Positions 1 through 7,145 are shown, numbered from the stretch's first letter. The stretch is 14,059 bases of DNA from an uncultured Rhodospirillaceae bacterium (GCA_900320035.1 ONQU01000023.1:1-14059), one strand, 5' to 3'. Program-made: numbers and translations. The notes: generated by a model from the sequence alone, not told the origin.

Positions 1-39
1 TATACTTTACCATAACATTTACCATAATGCAAGCATTAT

Positions 40-68
40 ATGACAATCCGGCCTATTTTTAACATTAT
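40..68 (+). promoter_or_regulatory. Possible weak promoter for carD
   Basis: ATGACA (40-45) and CATTAT (63-68) are separated by 17 bases and match the sigma70 -35 and -10 consensus at 5/6 and 4/6 positions. They lie about 105 bases upstream of the carD start in very AT-rich sequence, where chance matches are common. No other obvious signal was seen in 1-173 apart from a near-direct repeat (ACCATAACATTT then ACCATAATG, 10-29). Low confidence. Confidence 0.25.
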
Positions 69-173
69 TGTAATATTTTTTAATTTTTTTGCATTTTTGG
101 GGTAGATTTAAGCTCAAAAATGTGATATATTCAAATCCGTTGTTGTAAATTAAAAAGTTTTTTAGGAGCAGAT

Positions 174-680
174 ATGAGTATTAAAAAATTGCCAACCTTG
201 ACATTCAATACCGGTGAATATGTCGTTTATCCGACCCATGGCGTAGGCAAAGTTGCCGATATTACCAAACAAAACATTGCCGGTTCTGAATTAGAAATGC
301 TGGTTGTAAATTTTGATAAAGATAAAATGACCTTGCGTATTCCAACCACTAAATTGCAACATGTCGGGTTACGCAAAATTTCTGATGAAAAAACCATGAA
401 TGAGGCTTTTGCAACCTTGCAGGGGAAACCAAAAATTAAAAAACTCATGTGGTCTCGCCGCGCTCAAGAATATGAAAATAAAATAAATTCCGGCAATCCG
501 GTGGCAATTGCCGAAGTCGTGCGCGATTTACATCGTACCGATAATTTGGCTGAACAATCGTATAGCGAACGCCAAATCTATGAGCAAGCAATCAATCGCT
601 TAGCCAGTGAAGTTTCTATCTTCAGTGATTGCAGTATTGAAGAAGCCAATCAAAAATTGCTGGATGTTTTGGCAAAATAA
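174..680 (+). CDS. carD: CarD family transcriptional regulator (CdnL-type)
   Basis: Predicted RNA-polymerase-binding transcription factor of 168 residues, the usual length for alphaproteobacterial CarD/CdnL proteins. Residues about 12-70 form the CarD/TRCF-like RNAP-interacting (Tudor-like) domain, with the hallmark run GEYVVYPTHGVGKV at 14-27 and the strand-rich stretch ending near MTLRIPTTKL. The rest (about 85-168) is the helical C-terminal domain, which in this family contacts promoter DNA near the upstream edge of the transcription bubble. Family knowledge: CarD/CdnL stabilises open complexes, notably at rRNA and other growth-linked promoters. The start is supported by AGGAG at 164-168, five bases before ATG. 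It appears monocistronic, with a strong hairpin just downstream. The family call is firm; the regulon cannot be read from here. Confidence 0.93.
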   Translation: MSIKKLPTLTFNTGEYVVYPTHGVGKVADITKQNIAGSELEMLVVNFDKDKMTLRIPTTKLQHVGLRKISDEKTMNEAFATLQGKPKIKKLMWSRRAQEYENKINSGNPVAIAEVVRDLHRTDNLAEQSYSERQIYEQAINRLASEVSIFSDCSIEEANQKLLDVLAK

Positions 681-694
681 ACGTTTTTGTAACT

Positions 695-737
695 AAATAT
701 AAAGGTCGGTGTATGACTTACACCGACCTTTATATTT
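695..737. terminator. Bidirectional hairpin terminator, perfect 19-bp stem
   Basis: The left arm 695-713 and right arm 719-737 are exact reverse complements around a 5-base loop (714-718). The stem core is GGTCGGTG/CACCGACC, flanked by A/T-rich outer pairs that would supply a short U-rich tail in either direction. It sits between convergent carD (+) and the membrane-protein gene (-), whose stop codon (736-738) lies in the stem, so one element probably terminates both transcripts. Confidence 0.8.
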
Positions 738-1173
738 ACTCAAAGAACCAATGCCATAATGGTACAGCTCCAAACTTGATAACAGCCATCAACACATAAT
801 TAAATACCGTCAACCAAAACGAACTGCGCCACATAGAATTCAGGTCTAACTCTTTTTTCCAAATCCAAGAGCGGACAATGAAATAGCCCATTGCTGCCAG
901 GGTGGCAAATAGTGGTGTAAACCAAAAATTTAACCCCAACAAAAGAGCGGCCTCAATACCCAACAGTGCGAACCAGTTGGCAATCTGGAAATCCGCTTGT
1001 TCATTCACACTATCCAGTCCCATTCTAAAGAACATGAACATTAAAACGGTATAAAACCAACACAAAATGTTGGAAGCCGTAAACATCTCCGGTCTAAGCC
1101 AGACACAAATCGCCATACCTATACCAGCCAACACCGCCAGCTTGATATAGAACTTTGAAAAATCCTTTTTCAT
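736..1173 (-). CDS. Small multipass inner-membrane protein of unknown function
   Basis: Not recognised as a named family. The 145-residue product is very hydrophobic and Trp/Phe rich. About four membrane segments can be seen: roughly 10-27 (AVLAGIGMAICVWL), 32-52 (ILCWFYTVLMFMFF), 65-105 (one long or two short helices, ending FATLAAMGYFIV) and 122-143 (WLTVFNYVLMAV). A charged KKELDLNSMWR loop separates the last two. The frame is open back to 1254, but the ATG at 1173 (MKKDFSK) is preferred: a convincing -10 for this strand lies at 1219-1214, which puts the expected transcript start downstream of 1254. The Shine-Dalgarno is weak (AAAGA). Convergent with carD and divergent from mtaB. No enzymatic motif seen. 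Confidence 0.65.
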   Translation of the reverse strand: MKKDFSKFYIKLAVLAGIGMAICVWLRPEMFTASNILCWFYTVLMFMFFRMGLDSVNEQADFQIANWFALLGIEAALLLGLNFWFTPLFATLAAMGYFIVRSWIWKKELDLNSMWRSSFWLTVFNYVLMAVIKFGAVPLWHWFFE

Positions 1174-1213
1174 AATTCTTTGTTTTTGGTTAATAATATA
1201 ATCATAATACAAT

Positions 1214-1243
1214 TTTATATAAGTGTACTTCCATTTTTGACAA
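1214..1243 (-). promoter_or_regulatory. Promoter for the membrane-protein gene
   Basis: On the minus strand, TTGTCA (1243-1238) is followed after 18 bases by TATAAA (1219-1214). This is a good sigma70-type match about 40 bases upstream of the ATG at 1173. Its -35 overlaps the -35 of the oppositely directed mtaB promoter (1237-1242), so the two polymerases would compete for the same site. Confidence 0.55.
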
Positions 1244-1265
1244 AACGCAAGCATTTTTTTATAAA
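1237..1265 (+). promoter_or_regulatory. Strong sigma70-type promoter for mtaB-ftsY
   Basis: TTGACA at 1237-1242 matches the -35 consensus exactly, and TATAAA at 1260-1265 is a 5/6 -10, with the optimal 17-base spacer. Predicted transcription starts near 1272 and reads into mtaB (start 1329). Confidence 0.65.
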
Positions 1266-1279
1266 GAACGAGAAAAATG

Positions 1280-1308
1280 TTGCATTATCACACTTTTTTA
1301 CCTATATT
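1280..1308 (+). promoter_or_regulatory. Possible second, proximal promoter for mtaB-ftsY
   Basis: TTGCAT (1280-1285) and TATATT (1303-1308) are 17 bases apart. Transcription would start near 1315, giving a leader just long enough to include the GAGGA ribosome-binding site at 1320-1324. Weaker than the upstream TTGACA/TATAAA pair; the two could act in tandem. Confidence 0.35.
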
Positions 1309-1328
1309 GAAGCACAAATGAGGAAAAT

Positions 1329-2363
1329 ATGGTTAAAGTTATTACATTCGGTTGCCGCATCAATGCCTATGAATCCGAGGTCATGAAGGAAAAGTTGAAA
1401 GACTACGATGATTTAATCGTGGTTAATACGTGCGCGGTTACCGGTGAAGCCGAGCGTCAATGTCGGCAAACCATTCGCAAACTCAAACGCGAAAATCCGC
1501 AGGCTGACATTATTGTCACCGGCTGCTCGGCTCAACTTAACGCGGCAAAACTGGCACAAATGGCGGAAGTTTCATTAGTGCTCGGCAATCAGGAAAAAAA
1601 ACAAATTGAAAAATATGTCGCAACACTCAATTCTGCTAAACAGCAGGTTGGTGATATTATGACCGATACCACTTGCGACGATTTTATTATGACCGGCTTT
1701 GAAGGACGCCATAAAGCCTTTGTACAGGTTCAGCAAGGTTGCAATCATCGTTGCACTTACTGCATTGTCCCCTACGCACGAGGACGCAACCGCTCGGTTC
1801 CTGAAAATATGATTATTACCCAAATTAAAAAATTATTAGCTGCCGGATTTAAAGAAATTTGTTTGACCGGTATTGACCTTTGTTCCTATCAACCGTCTTT
1901 AACCACTCTGATAAAGCATATTTTAGAGCAAATTCCGGAATTACCGCAGCTCAATTTCGGTTCACTTGATCCGGCCGCTATTGATGACGAATTTGTAAAT
2001 TTAATTGCGCAACATTCTAATATCGGCAACTACTTTCATTTTTCCGTACAATCGGGCGATAACGCAGTTTTGCGTAAAATGGGACGCCGGCACGGTCGTG
2101 AAAAGGTGATTGCAATATGTCACAAAATCCGCCAGATAAAACCAGATGCTCGATTCGGTGCTGATTTTATCTGCGGTTTTCCAACTGAAACCAAAGAAGC
2201 TTTTGATAACACTTGCGCCTTGGTGCGCGAAGCCGGTTTAAATAAGCTGCACGTCTTTCCATATTCGGAGCGTAACGGCACGCCGGCCGCCACATGGCCA
2301 CAAATACCGATGCAAGAACGGCGCCGCCGCGCTGAAATTTTACGTCAATTAAGTGAGGAATAA
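1329..2363 (+). CDS. mtaB: tRNA t6A37 methylthiotransferase MtaB (radical SAM), no TRAM domain
   Basis: Predicted to convert t6A37 of ANN-decoding tRNAs to ms2t6A. The N-terminal UPF0004/methylthiotransferase domain has its three cluster-binding cysteines at C9 (FGCRIN), C35 (NTCAVT) and C66 (TGCSAQ). The radical SAM domain carries CNHRCTYC (C138, C142, C145), giving the second [4Fe-4S] cluster. The FGCRINAYES opening is typical of the MtaB/YqeV branch rather than MiaB or RimO. At 344 residues it is short: MtaB proteins are usually a little over 400 and end in a TRAM RNA-binding domain, whereas this one stops just after the radical SAM fold (LRQLSEE). GAGGA at 1320-1324 supports the start. 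The TAA stop directly abuts the ftsY ATG, so the pair is one transcriptional unit. Family call firm; activity without TRAM is inferred. Confidence 0.9.
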   Translation: MVKVITFGCRINAYESEVMKEKLKDYDDLIVVNTCAVTGEAERQCRQTIRKLKRENPQADIIVTGCSAQLNAAKLAQMAEVSLVLGNQEKKQIEKYVATLNSAKQQVGDIMTDTTCDDFIMTGFEGRHKAFVQVQQGCNHRCTYCIVPYARGRNRSVPENMIITQIKKLLAAGFKEICLTGIDLCSYQPSLTTLIKHILEQIPELPQLNFGSLDPAAIDDEFVNLIAQHSNIGNYFHFSVQSGDNAVLRKMGRRHGREKVIAICHKIRQIKPDARFGADFICGFPTETKEAFDNTCALVREAGLNKLHVFPYSERNGTPAATWPQIPMQERRRRAEILRQLSEE

Positions 2364-3278
2364 ATGTCTTTTTTACAAAAATTAGGAATAGGCTTAAAAA
2401 AATCCTCCGCTAAAATAAACAGCGGAATCAAAGATATTTTCAACAAAAAGAAAATAGACGTCACCACTTTAGAAGAATTAGAAGAAGTGCTGTTGACGGC
2501 AGATTTGGGCGTGCAAGCAACAACCAAAATAATCGATCGCTTCGCCCAACAAAAAATCGATAAAAATGCCGATGACATAACGATTCGCAATTTATTGGCG
2601 CAGCAAATTGAAGAAATTTTAAAGCCTTGTGAAGCAAATTTAAGTTTTGAAGTGGCAACAAAACCTTACGTTGTTTTAATGGTTGGGGTTAACGGTGCCG
2701 GAAAAACAACCTCAATCGGTAAATTAGCCGCTAAATTGAAAGCTCAAGGTAAGCAAGTTTCCTTTATTGCCGCCGATACATTCCGTGCCGCCGCCGTTGA
2801 GCAATTAGAGCAATGGGGAATCCGTAACAATATCCGTGTTTTCAAAGGTGCAAACGGTTGTGACAGCGCCGGTTTATGCTATGACGGCTTAAATGCCGCC
2901 ATTAAAGCCGGTGATGACGTTGTGTTTATTGACACGGCCGGTCGCTTACAAAACAAAAACGGTTTGATGGATGAGCTCAAAAAGATTGTTCGCGTGTTGC
3001 AAAAAATTATGCCCGAAGCGCCGCACAGTATTCTGCTGACCATCGATGCTACCACCGGGCAAAACGCTCTGGCGCAGGTTGAAACTTTTCGCCAGATTAT
3101 CGGTATTACCGGAATTATTGTCACCAAACTTGACGGTTCCGCCAAAGGTGGCATTTTGGTTGCCGTTGCCGAAGAACAAAAATTGCCGATTTACTATTTG
3201 GGTATTGGCGAGCAAATCAGCGATTTAGATAGTTTTAATGCACACGCTTATGCTGAAAATCTTTTAGGCCTGAATTAA
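2364..3278 (+). CDS. ftsY: Signal recognition particle receptor FtsY
   Basis: SRP receptor GTPase that docks ribosome-SRP complexes at the inner membrane for co-translational insertion through SecYEG. Order in the 304 residues: a short basic N-terminal A region/helix, a four-helix N domain (about 30-90), then the G domain. G-domain motifs: P-loop GVNGAGKT at 108-115, the ADTFRAAA SRP-GTPase insertion region following, DTAGR from residue 190, and TKLDGSAKGG from 254. The length is typical of alphaproteobacterial FtsY, which lacks the long acidic A domain of E. coli. Its ribosome-binding site, GAGGAA (2355-2360), lies inside the end of mtaB and the ATG immediately follows the mtaB stop, so translation is probably coupled. 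The last four bases overlap the convergent 102-residue gene. No motif is missing. Confidence 0.96.
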   Translation: MSFLQKLGIGLKKSSAKINSGIKDIFNKKKIDVTTLEELEEVLLTADLGVQATTKIIDRFAQQKIDKNADDITIRNLLAQQIEEILKPCEANLSFEVATKPYVVLMVGVNGAGKTTSIGKLAAKLKAQGKQVSFIAADTFRAAAVEQLEQWGIRNNIRVFKGANGCDSAGLCYDGLNAAIKAGDDVVFIDTAGRLQNKNGLMDELKKIVRVLQKIMPEAPHSILLTIDATTGQNALAQVETFRQIIGITGIIVTKLDGSAKGGILVAVAEEQKLPIYYLGIGEQISDLDSFNAHAYAENLLGLN

Positions 3279-3583
3279 AATCTGCGATTAATATATTCGC
3301 TTGGCACAGCTGATGAAATTCCGCGCAAAGCCGCTATTTTTTCTGCCAAACTTTGTTTATGAACGGTAATTTTATTGGTTGTTGTCATCGGTTCTGCAAT
3401 TTTTTGTTGCGATTGAAATGACATATTATCGTCTCTCAATAATTCAGTAAAATCTTCATCTGCAGTATCGCCATCAGCTGCGAAAACATCATCACCATTC
3501 AAGTATGCCAACTTTCTTTTTACTGCTTCGTTCATCGGCACAAATTGCTCGTGTAAGGTTTGTTTTAATTCTTTTCTATCCAT
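3275..3583 (-). CDS. Hypothetical protein, coupled to the TerB-like gene
   Basis: Not recognised. The 102-residue soluble product is strongly charged, with an acidic middle (about 30-52, NGDDVFAADGDTADEDFTEL) and a more basic C-terminal part containing SLAEKIAALRG. No signal peptide or membrane segment; much of the middle looks low-complexity or disordered. The main support for a real gene is context: the ATG (3583) lies inside the stop of the upstream TerB-like gene with an 8-bp overlap, a configuration that suggests translational coupling, and the upstream bases include GGAAAAAGA. The 3' end overlaps the ftsY stop by 4 bp, leaving no room for a separate terminator. Possibly a partner of the TerB-like protein; that is inference only. 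Confidence 0.6.
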   Translation of the reverse strand: MDRKELKQTLHEQFVPMNEAVKRKLAYLNGDDVFAADGDTADEDFTELLRDDNMSFQSQQKIAEPMTTTNKITVHKQSLAEKIAALRGISSAVPSEYINRRF

Positions 3584-4007
3584 TGTCTTTTTCCAAGATA
3601 ATACGACCGGTTTTAATTAAAATCAAATTATCTAAAACCCAGCGATTGATTAAAATAACTTTTTCATCTTCAATACCCATCACCCGCGCCACATCAATAA
3701 TGATATCAAGCTCATTATCATGCAAATCATCATCAATGTTAGCTAACAAGCAAAGTTCCTTAATCAACTCCAAAGCATGCTGACGCTCGTTAATCTGTCT
3801 GGCTTCGGCCATACAATCAATGGTATCCGCCGCTTTAATAATATCAACCATCGCCGCATTACTAAAACCATACCGCGCCGCAATAGCCTTCAAAAACTCC
3901 ACTTCTTCAGTTTCAATAGCCCCATCAGCTTTAATCAATTTACAAAAAATTTTCAAAAATGCTATTTTTTCATTTTCTGAAAGTGTTTTTATATAATCAT
4001 CATCCAT
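3576..4007 (-). CDS. TerB-like (tellurite resistance TerB family) protein
   Basis: A 143-residue all-helical, acidic cytoplasmic protein that fits the TerB fold. It has two TerB-type repeats: KADGAIETEEVEFLKAIA (about 26-43), and NIDDDLHDNELDIIIDVARV in the second half. The acidic Asp/Glu positions in these loops bind divalent metal ions in studied TerB proteins; the helices between pack as a bundle. Family members occur both in ter stress operons and as stand-alone chromosomal genes of unclear role, so tellurite resistance should not be assumed. GAGGA at 4016-4012 gives a good Shine-Dalgarno for the ATG at 4007. First gene of a two-gene unit with the 102-residue protein. Confidence 0.7.
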   Translation of the reverse strand: MDDDYIKTLSENEKIAFLKIFCKLIKADGAIETEEVEFLKAIAARYGFSNAAMVDIIKAADTIDCMAEARQINERQHALELIKELCLLANIDDDLHDNELDIIIDVARVMGIEDEKVILINRWVLDNLILIKTGRIILEKDNG

Positions 4008-4040
4008 AAAATCCTCACTACTTATTTTTTCATTACTAAC

Positions 4041-4070
4041 ACACTAACAAAATAACTCCGGTAATGTCAA
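4041..4070 (-). promoter_or_regulatory. Possible promoter for the TerB-like operon
   Basis: On the minus strand a perfect TTGACA -35 (4070-4065) is followed after 18 bases by a poor -10, TAGTGT (4046-4041). It lies in the 82-base gap between the end of sua5 and the TerB-like start. The -35 is striking but the -10 is weak. No clear terminator hairpin for the sua5 operon was found in the same gap. Confidence 0.35.
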
Positions 4071-4089
4071 GACCTTAAAAATCTACGCC

Positions 4090-5031
4090 TCATCGATAAG
4101 AAGCACGTTTTATGCGGTCGTTAATCGCCAAACCCAATCCTAAATTAGGAATTGGCGCTATGGCAATTTTACCATGCAATGCCTGTTCATCAGCTAACCG
4201 CAAATAAGCAAACAAATGGCTTGCTGCTTCCGCTAAATCACCGACCGGACTGAGATTTAAATCGCCATCTTGTGTGCCAAAGCCGATATAAAATTCATCT
4301 TTGTCCGGAATTGCAACATTAATGCGTAATTTATTTTTCGGTGCATAATGGCGCAATAATTGTCCCGGTGCCGTCGGCAAATCCGGATTTCCACCGGAAA
4401 TCAAAACTTTTTGATTTAAAAATGTTTCAATATCTTCCTTAGCTGTACCACCGGCACGCAACATCACAACTTCCTTACCGGTTAAATCAATAATCGTCGA
4501 TTCTACGCCAACTTTACAAGCACCGCCGTCTAAAATCATATCCACTTTATCACCCAATCCGTCAGCCACATGTTGGGCAGTTGTCGGACTGATTGATTGA
4601 TATTTATTTGCCGAAGGGGCCACAATCGGCACCCCGCTCTTTTTAATAAGAGCAAGTGCCGTCGGATGATTTGGCATGCGTACCGTCAAAGTTCGCAAGC
4701 CCGAACAAGCCAAATCGATACTCGGGTTTTCTTCAATCCGCCGCAATACCAAAGTTAACGGCCCCGGCCAAAAATGTTTAGCCAAAGCAAAAACACGCTC
4801 ATCTGTTGCGGCATACTCTTTTAAAAAATCAACTTCCGCAATATGTGAAATCAGTGGATCAAAATGCGGACGTTGTTTGGCCGCAAAAATATTTGCCACC
4901 GCTTTGGCATCATATACATTCGCGCCCAAGCCGTATACTGTTTCCGTTGGAAAAGCCACCAAGCCACCGGCTCTGATTACCTCAGATGCCCGACATATAT
5001 TTTCTTCACTGCTTTTAAAAATATTACTCAT
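4090..5031 (-). CDS. sua5: Threonylcarbamoyl-AMP synthase, Sua5 type
   Basis: Makes threonylcarbamoyl-AMP from threonine, bicarbonate and ATP, the first step of t6A37 formation in tRNAs; the product goes to the TsaB/TsaD/TsaE machinery. The 313-residue protein has the N-terminal YrdC domain with FPTETVYGLGAN (27-38), KQRP (52-55), the PSAN motif and VESTIIDL. A linker with APGQLLRHYAP leads to the C-terminal Sua5 Rossmann-like domain. That makes it the long Sua5 form, not the short TsaC/YrdC form of about 190 residues. Its ATG overlaps the stop of the upstream SUKH gene by one base (TAATG), so it is probably translated by reinitiation as the last gene of the three-gene operon. MtaB, which acts on the finished t6A, is encoded 1.7 kb away in another unit. 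Confidence 0.93.
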   Translation of the reverse strand: MSNIFKSSEENICRASEVIRAGGLVAFPTETVYGLGANVYDAKAVANIFAAKQRPHFDPLISHIAEVDFLKEYAATDERVFALAKHFWPGPLTLVLRRIEENPSIDLACSGLRTLTVRMPNHPTALALIKKSGVPIVAPSANKYQSISPTTAQHVADGLGDKVDMILDGGACKVGVESTIIDLTGKEVVMLRAGGTAKEDIETFLNQKVLISGGNPDLPTAPGQLLRHYAPKNKLRINVAIPDKDEFYIGFGTQDGDLNLSPVGDLAEAASHLFAYLRLADEQALHGKIAIAPIPNLGLGLAINDRIKRASYR

Positions 5032-5444
5032 TATCTGGACACTTGAAAAATTGCACTCAAAGCCGTATCGATATCATTTTCGATATAGCTATCAATAACT
5101 TCCATATCTTGCCGGTCAACAATTTGATATTCTTTCTTTTCATAGTTATAAGCCAACATATCAAATTCATTACGCCCCAATAAAATTGTTTTTTCCGGCC
5201 GCGGCAACTTCTCATTTTGGTCAATAATATCCAGCTCATCATCAACCGTTGCCCCAAATAAATAGCAACCGTCAGCCTTAATTCCGTTATGATGTTTTAA
5301 AAAGGCGACATACGACGGAGGGATAAAATCCAATCCCATATTATGCAAAACTTTTTGCGCCACAATAACCGCCTCACTTTCCAATGGTTCCCCCTCCGTA
5401 AAAGTAATCGACGTTAGATGCTGGAGAAAATTCTTTAACATCAT
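5031..5444 (-). CDS. SMI1/KNR4 (SUKH superfamily, YrhA-like) protein
   Basis: A 137-residue cytoplasmic protein with the SUKH signature: IPPSYVAFLKHHNGI at about 41-55, matching the conserved Pro-x-x-Tyr...Leu...Asn-Gly pattern, followed by a Phe-Gly strand (LFGATVDDELDI) and a C-terminal part (ILLGRNEFDMLAYNYEKKEY, then VDRQDMEVIDSY) like YrhA-type members. Family knowledge: SUKH domains are common immunity proteins against polymorphic and contact-dependent nuclease or other toxins, but housekeeping members also exist. The ATG overlaps the stop of the upstream 539-residue gene as ATGA, and its own stop overlaps the Sua5 start, so all three are tightly coupled. A second ATG directly follows the first (5441). 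GGAG upstream is a good ribosome-binding site. Confidence 0.72.
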   Translation of the reverse strand: MMLKNFLQHLTSITFTEGEPLESEAVIVAQKVLHNMGLDFIPPSYVAFLKHHNGIKADGCYLFGATVDDELDIIDQNEKLPRPEKTILLGRNEFDMLAYNYEKKEYQIVDRQDMEVIDSYIENDIDTALSAIFQVSR

Positions 5445-7060
5445 TCTTTCTCCGCCTGCATTTTGTTTATTGATAAAATTGGCGTTTGCATAGTTTCTTT
5501 ATTTTCATGCTTTTTAATTTTTTTCTTTTCCTTCCGGCTTCTAATTTGCGTCTTTTTGAACCAAGTTTCAAAATCTTTAATTTTTTGCGCATCGGCATCC
5601 GGATGTTCTTTCAAATTTTTAATATCATCCAAGACTTGAGTGACCGCAACTCGAGAATAATCAATACCATATCCGGTTGCAATCTCCGCTTCGTTTTGCA
5701 ACAGTTTTTGCATCATATTGAAATAATTGACAATATATTTTTTATCTTCATTGGCATGTCTGACAAATTCCAAATTATTTTCCATATCGGCATACAACCG
5801 CTTATCAGGGCCGAAACCGATCATCAAACAGGTTCTTTTATTTTCAATATTCAGGCGTGAATAATATTGCTCAACTTCATCGCTTTGTTTGATAATTTTA
5901 TCGAATAAATGGATATAACCGGCATGAATACGCGGATCAACCAACATACCTCTGTAATTTGTACAAGCAATACCTTTCTGATTACCGGCAAACATAACCG
6001 CTTCCACATGATGAAAATCCAAACGCGGCAAATCTTTTGCCGTTAATGCTTCACCGTTTTCATCTCGCGCTTGAATCAATTTTTCTTGGTGATGATCAAC
6101 CAAATATTCCACAAACTCCGGATGAATTCTCGATCCCACCTTCATAGATTTAAGGTTGTATCCGGCCGCTTGCAAATCATTTATAATCCGCGGCGTATAA
6201 ACAAGAGAGGTAACGGTTACGGAACTTGTATCCGTTATCCCATAGCGCTGCATGGCATTACACACGGAATAAACCGCTTCCGGACGATATCCTTCCTGCA
6301 TTAACATTTTTTGATAACGCACTCCGCAAGCCTTCATCACTTCTTTAACAAATTTAGCTTTAATGCTTTCACCTTCAGCCACAAATGAAACTTTAACATC
6401 TTGTGTCGATTTCTTAAAGGCATTAAAAATAACATCACAAAAGTCATTTACGCGCATTACCTTCAAAGCATCCGGATTAATGCCTCTTTTTTGCAAATGG
6501 CGGCGAATAACCGGCGTAATTTTACGAAAACTGGAAAATTGCATAAAAACGCGCCACATCGGCGATTCATCCATTTTATAGGCACTTAACGGCCATTTTC
6601 CTCTGTTTTCCGGTTTTAAAAAATATTTATAAAAAGAACCCAATTGATAAGGCTGCCGCTTATCAATACAACCATAACAATCCATCCGAATAAGGCGTTT
6701 TTCATCTTTGGCAACTTTATAATATATACCTTCATCATATGAAGTTCCGGCTATTTGATGAATTTTATTTAAATGATATACTGCCGCATCATTAAAATTT
6801 TTAGCCAATCCTTTTAACTCATTACACTGACCATACTCCGCCGTCTGCTGCAACAGTTTTATCATGGCCAGCTGTTCATCCAAACTCAAATTCAAAAAAT
6901 CTTGCTTAAACTTCTCCGGACTGAGCAAAATATCCATCAACTTTGCTTCATAAGGCGATCTTGTGCGTTTAGGCGGCAACAAGTACTCATAAACCGGAAG
7001 ATCTGCTTTATCATCCTGTTGCTTATTTTGATGTTTTTGCCCATACGTTTGCTTTGCCAT
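5441..7060 (-). CDS. Large hypothetical protein with an HNH-like His/Asn/His motif
   Basis: Not assignable to a named family by eye. The 539 residues are soluble with no signal peptide. Features in order: a Gln/Lys/Asp-rich N-terminal tail (1-20); a helical region to about 130 (LSLDEQLAMIKLLQQTAEY); a DCYGCIDKRQPY stretch; a long mixed alpha/beta middle; then LDFHHVEA with H350/H351, N368 in TNYRGML, H379 and H384 in DPRIHAGYIH. The order HH-x16-N-x10-H-x4-H resembles an HNH/His-Me finger nuclease core; this is a pattern match only. The C-terminal tail (about 507-526, RSRKEKKKIKKHENKE) is very basic and could bind nucleic acid. A tandem GAGGTGAGGT ribosome-binding site (7070-7061) supports the ATG at 7060. 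It is first in an operon with SUKH and Sua5 genes, coupled to the SUKH gene by ATGA. Confidence 0.72.
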   Translation of the reverse strand: MAKQTYGQKHQNKQQDDKADLPVYEYLLPPKRTRSPYEAKLMDILLSPEKFKQDFLNLSLDEQLAMIKLLQQTAEYGQCNELKGLAKNFNDAAVYHLNKIHQIAGTSYDEGIYYKVAKDEKRLIRMDCYGCIDKRQPYQLGSFYKYFLKPENRGKWPLSAYKMDESPMWRVFMQFSSFRKITPVIRRHLQKRGINPDALKVMRVNDFCDVIFNAFKKSTQDVKVSFVAEGESIKAKFVKEVMKACGVRYQKMLMQEGYRPEAVYSVCNAMQRYGITDTSSVTVTSLVYTPRIINDLQAAGYNLKSMKVGSRIHPEFVEYLVDHHQEKLIQARDENGEALTAKDLPRLDFHHVEAVMFAGNQKGIACTNYRGMLVDPRIHAGYIHLFDKIIKQSDEVEQYYSRLNIENKRTCLMIGFGPDKRLYADMENNLEFVRHANEDKKYIVNYFNMMQKLLQNEAEIATGYGIDYSRVAVTQVLDDIKNLKEHPDADAQKIKDFETWFKKTQIRSRKEKKKIKKHENKETMQTPILSINKMQAEKE

Positions 7061-7086
7061 ACCTCACCTCAATTGCATTTTGTCTA

Positions 7087-7114
7087 ATTATAGCATACAA
7101 AACCCAATTGTCCA
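7087..7114 (-). promoter_or_regulatory. Extended -10 promoter for the 539-residue/SUKH/sua5 operon
   Basis: On the minus strand the consensus -10 TATAAT (7092-7087) is preceded by TGC (7095-7093), giving a perfect TGn extended -10. A TGGACA -35 (7114-7109) sits 16 bases upstream. The expected start near 7080 leaves a leader of about 20 bases containing the doubled GAGGT ribosome-binding site. This makes the three-gene unit independent of the dnaB operon upstream. Confidence 0.7.
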
Positions 7115-7145
7115 GCTTTTTTTTAGCAAAATCTAAAATTTGTTT

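Noticed and set aside
1174..1254. Longer start (ATG at 1254) for the small membrane protein
   Set aside because: It would lie upstream of the best -10 for that strand (1219-1214) and would add a Tyr/Lys-rich segment encoded by promoter DNA.
1180..1386. Plus-strand frame of 68 codons overlapping the mtaB start
   Set aside because: It covers the promoter region and the mtaB start in another frame and has no ribosome-binding site or protein-like composition.
7086..7145. Intrinsic terminator after the YgjP-like gene
   Set aside because: TTTTAG/CTAAAA (7124-7137) gives only a 6-bp A/T-rich stem and the minus strand has an A-run, not a T-run, after it.
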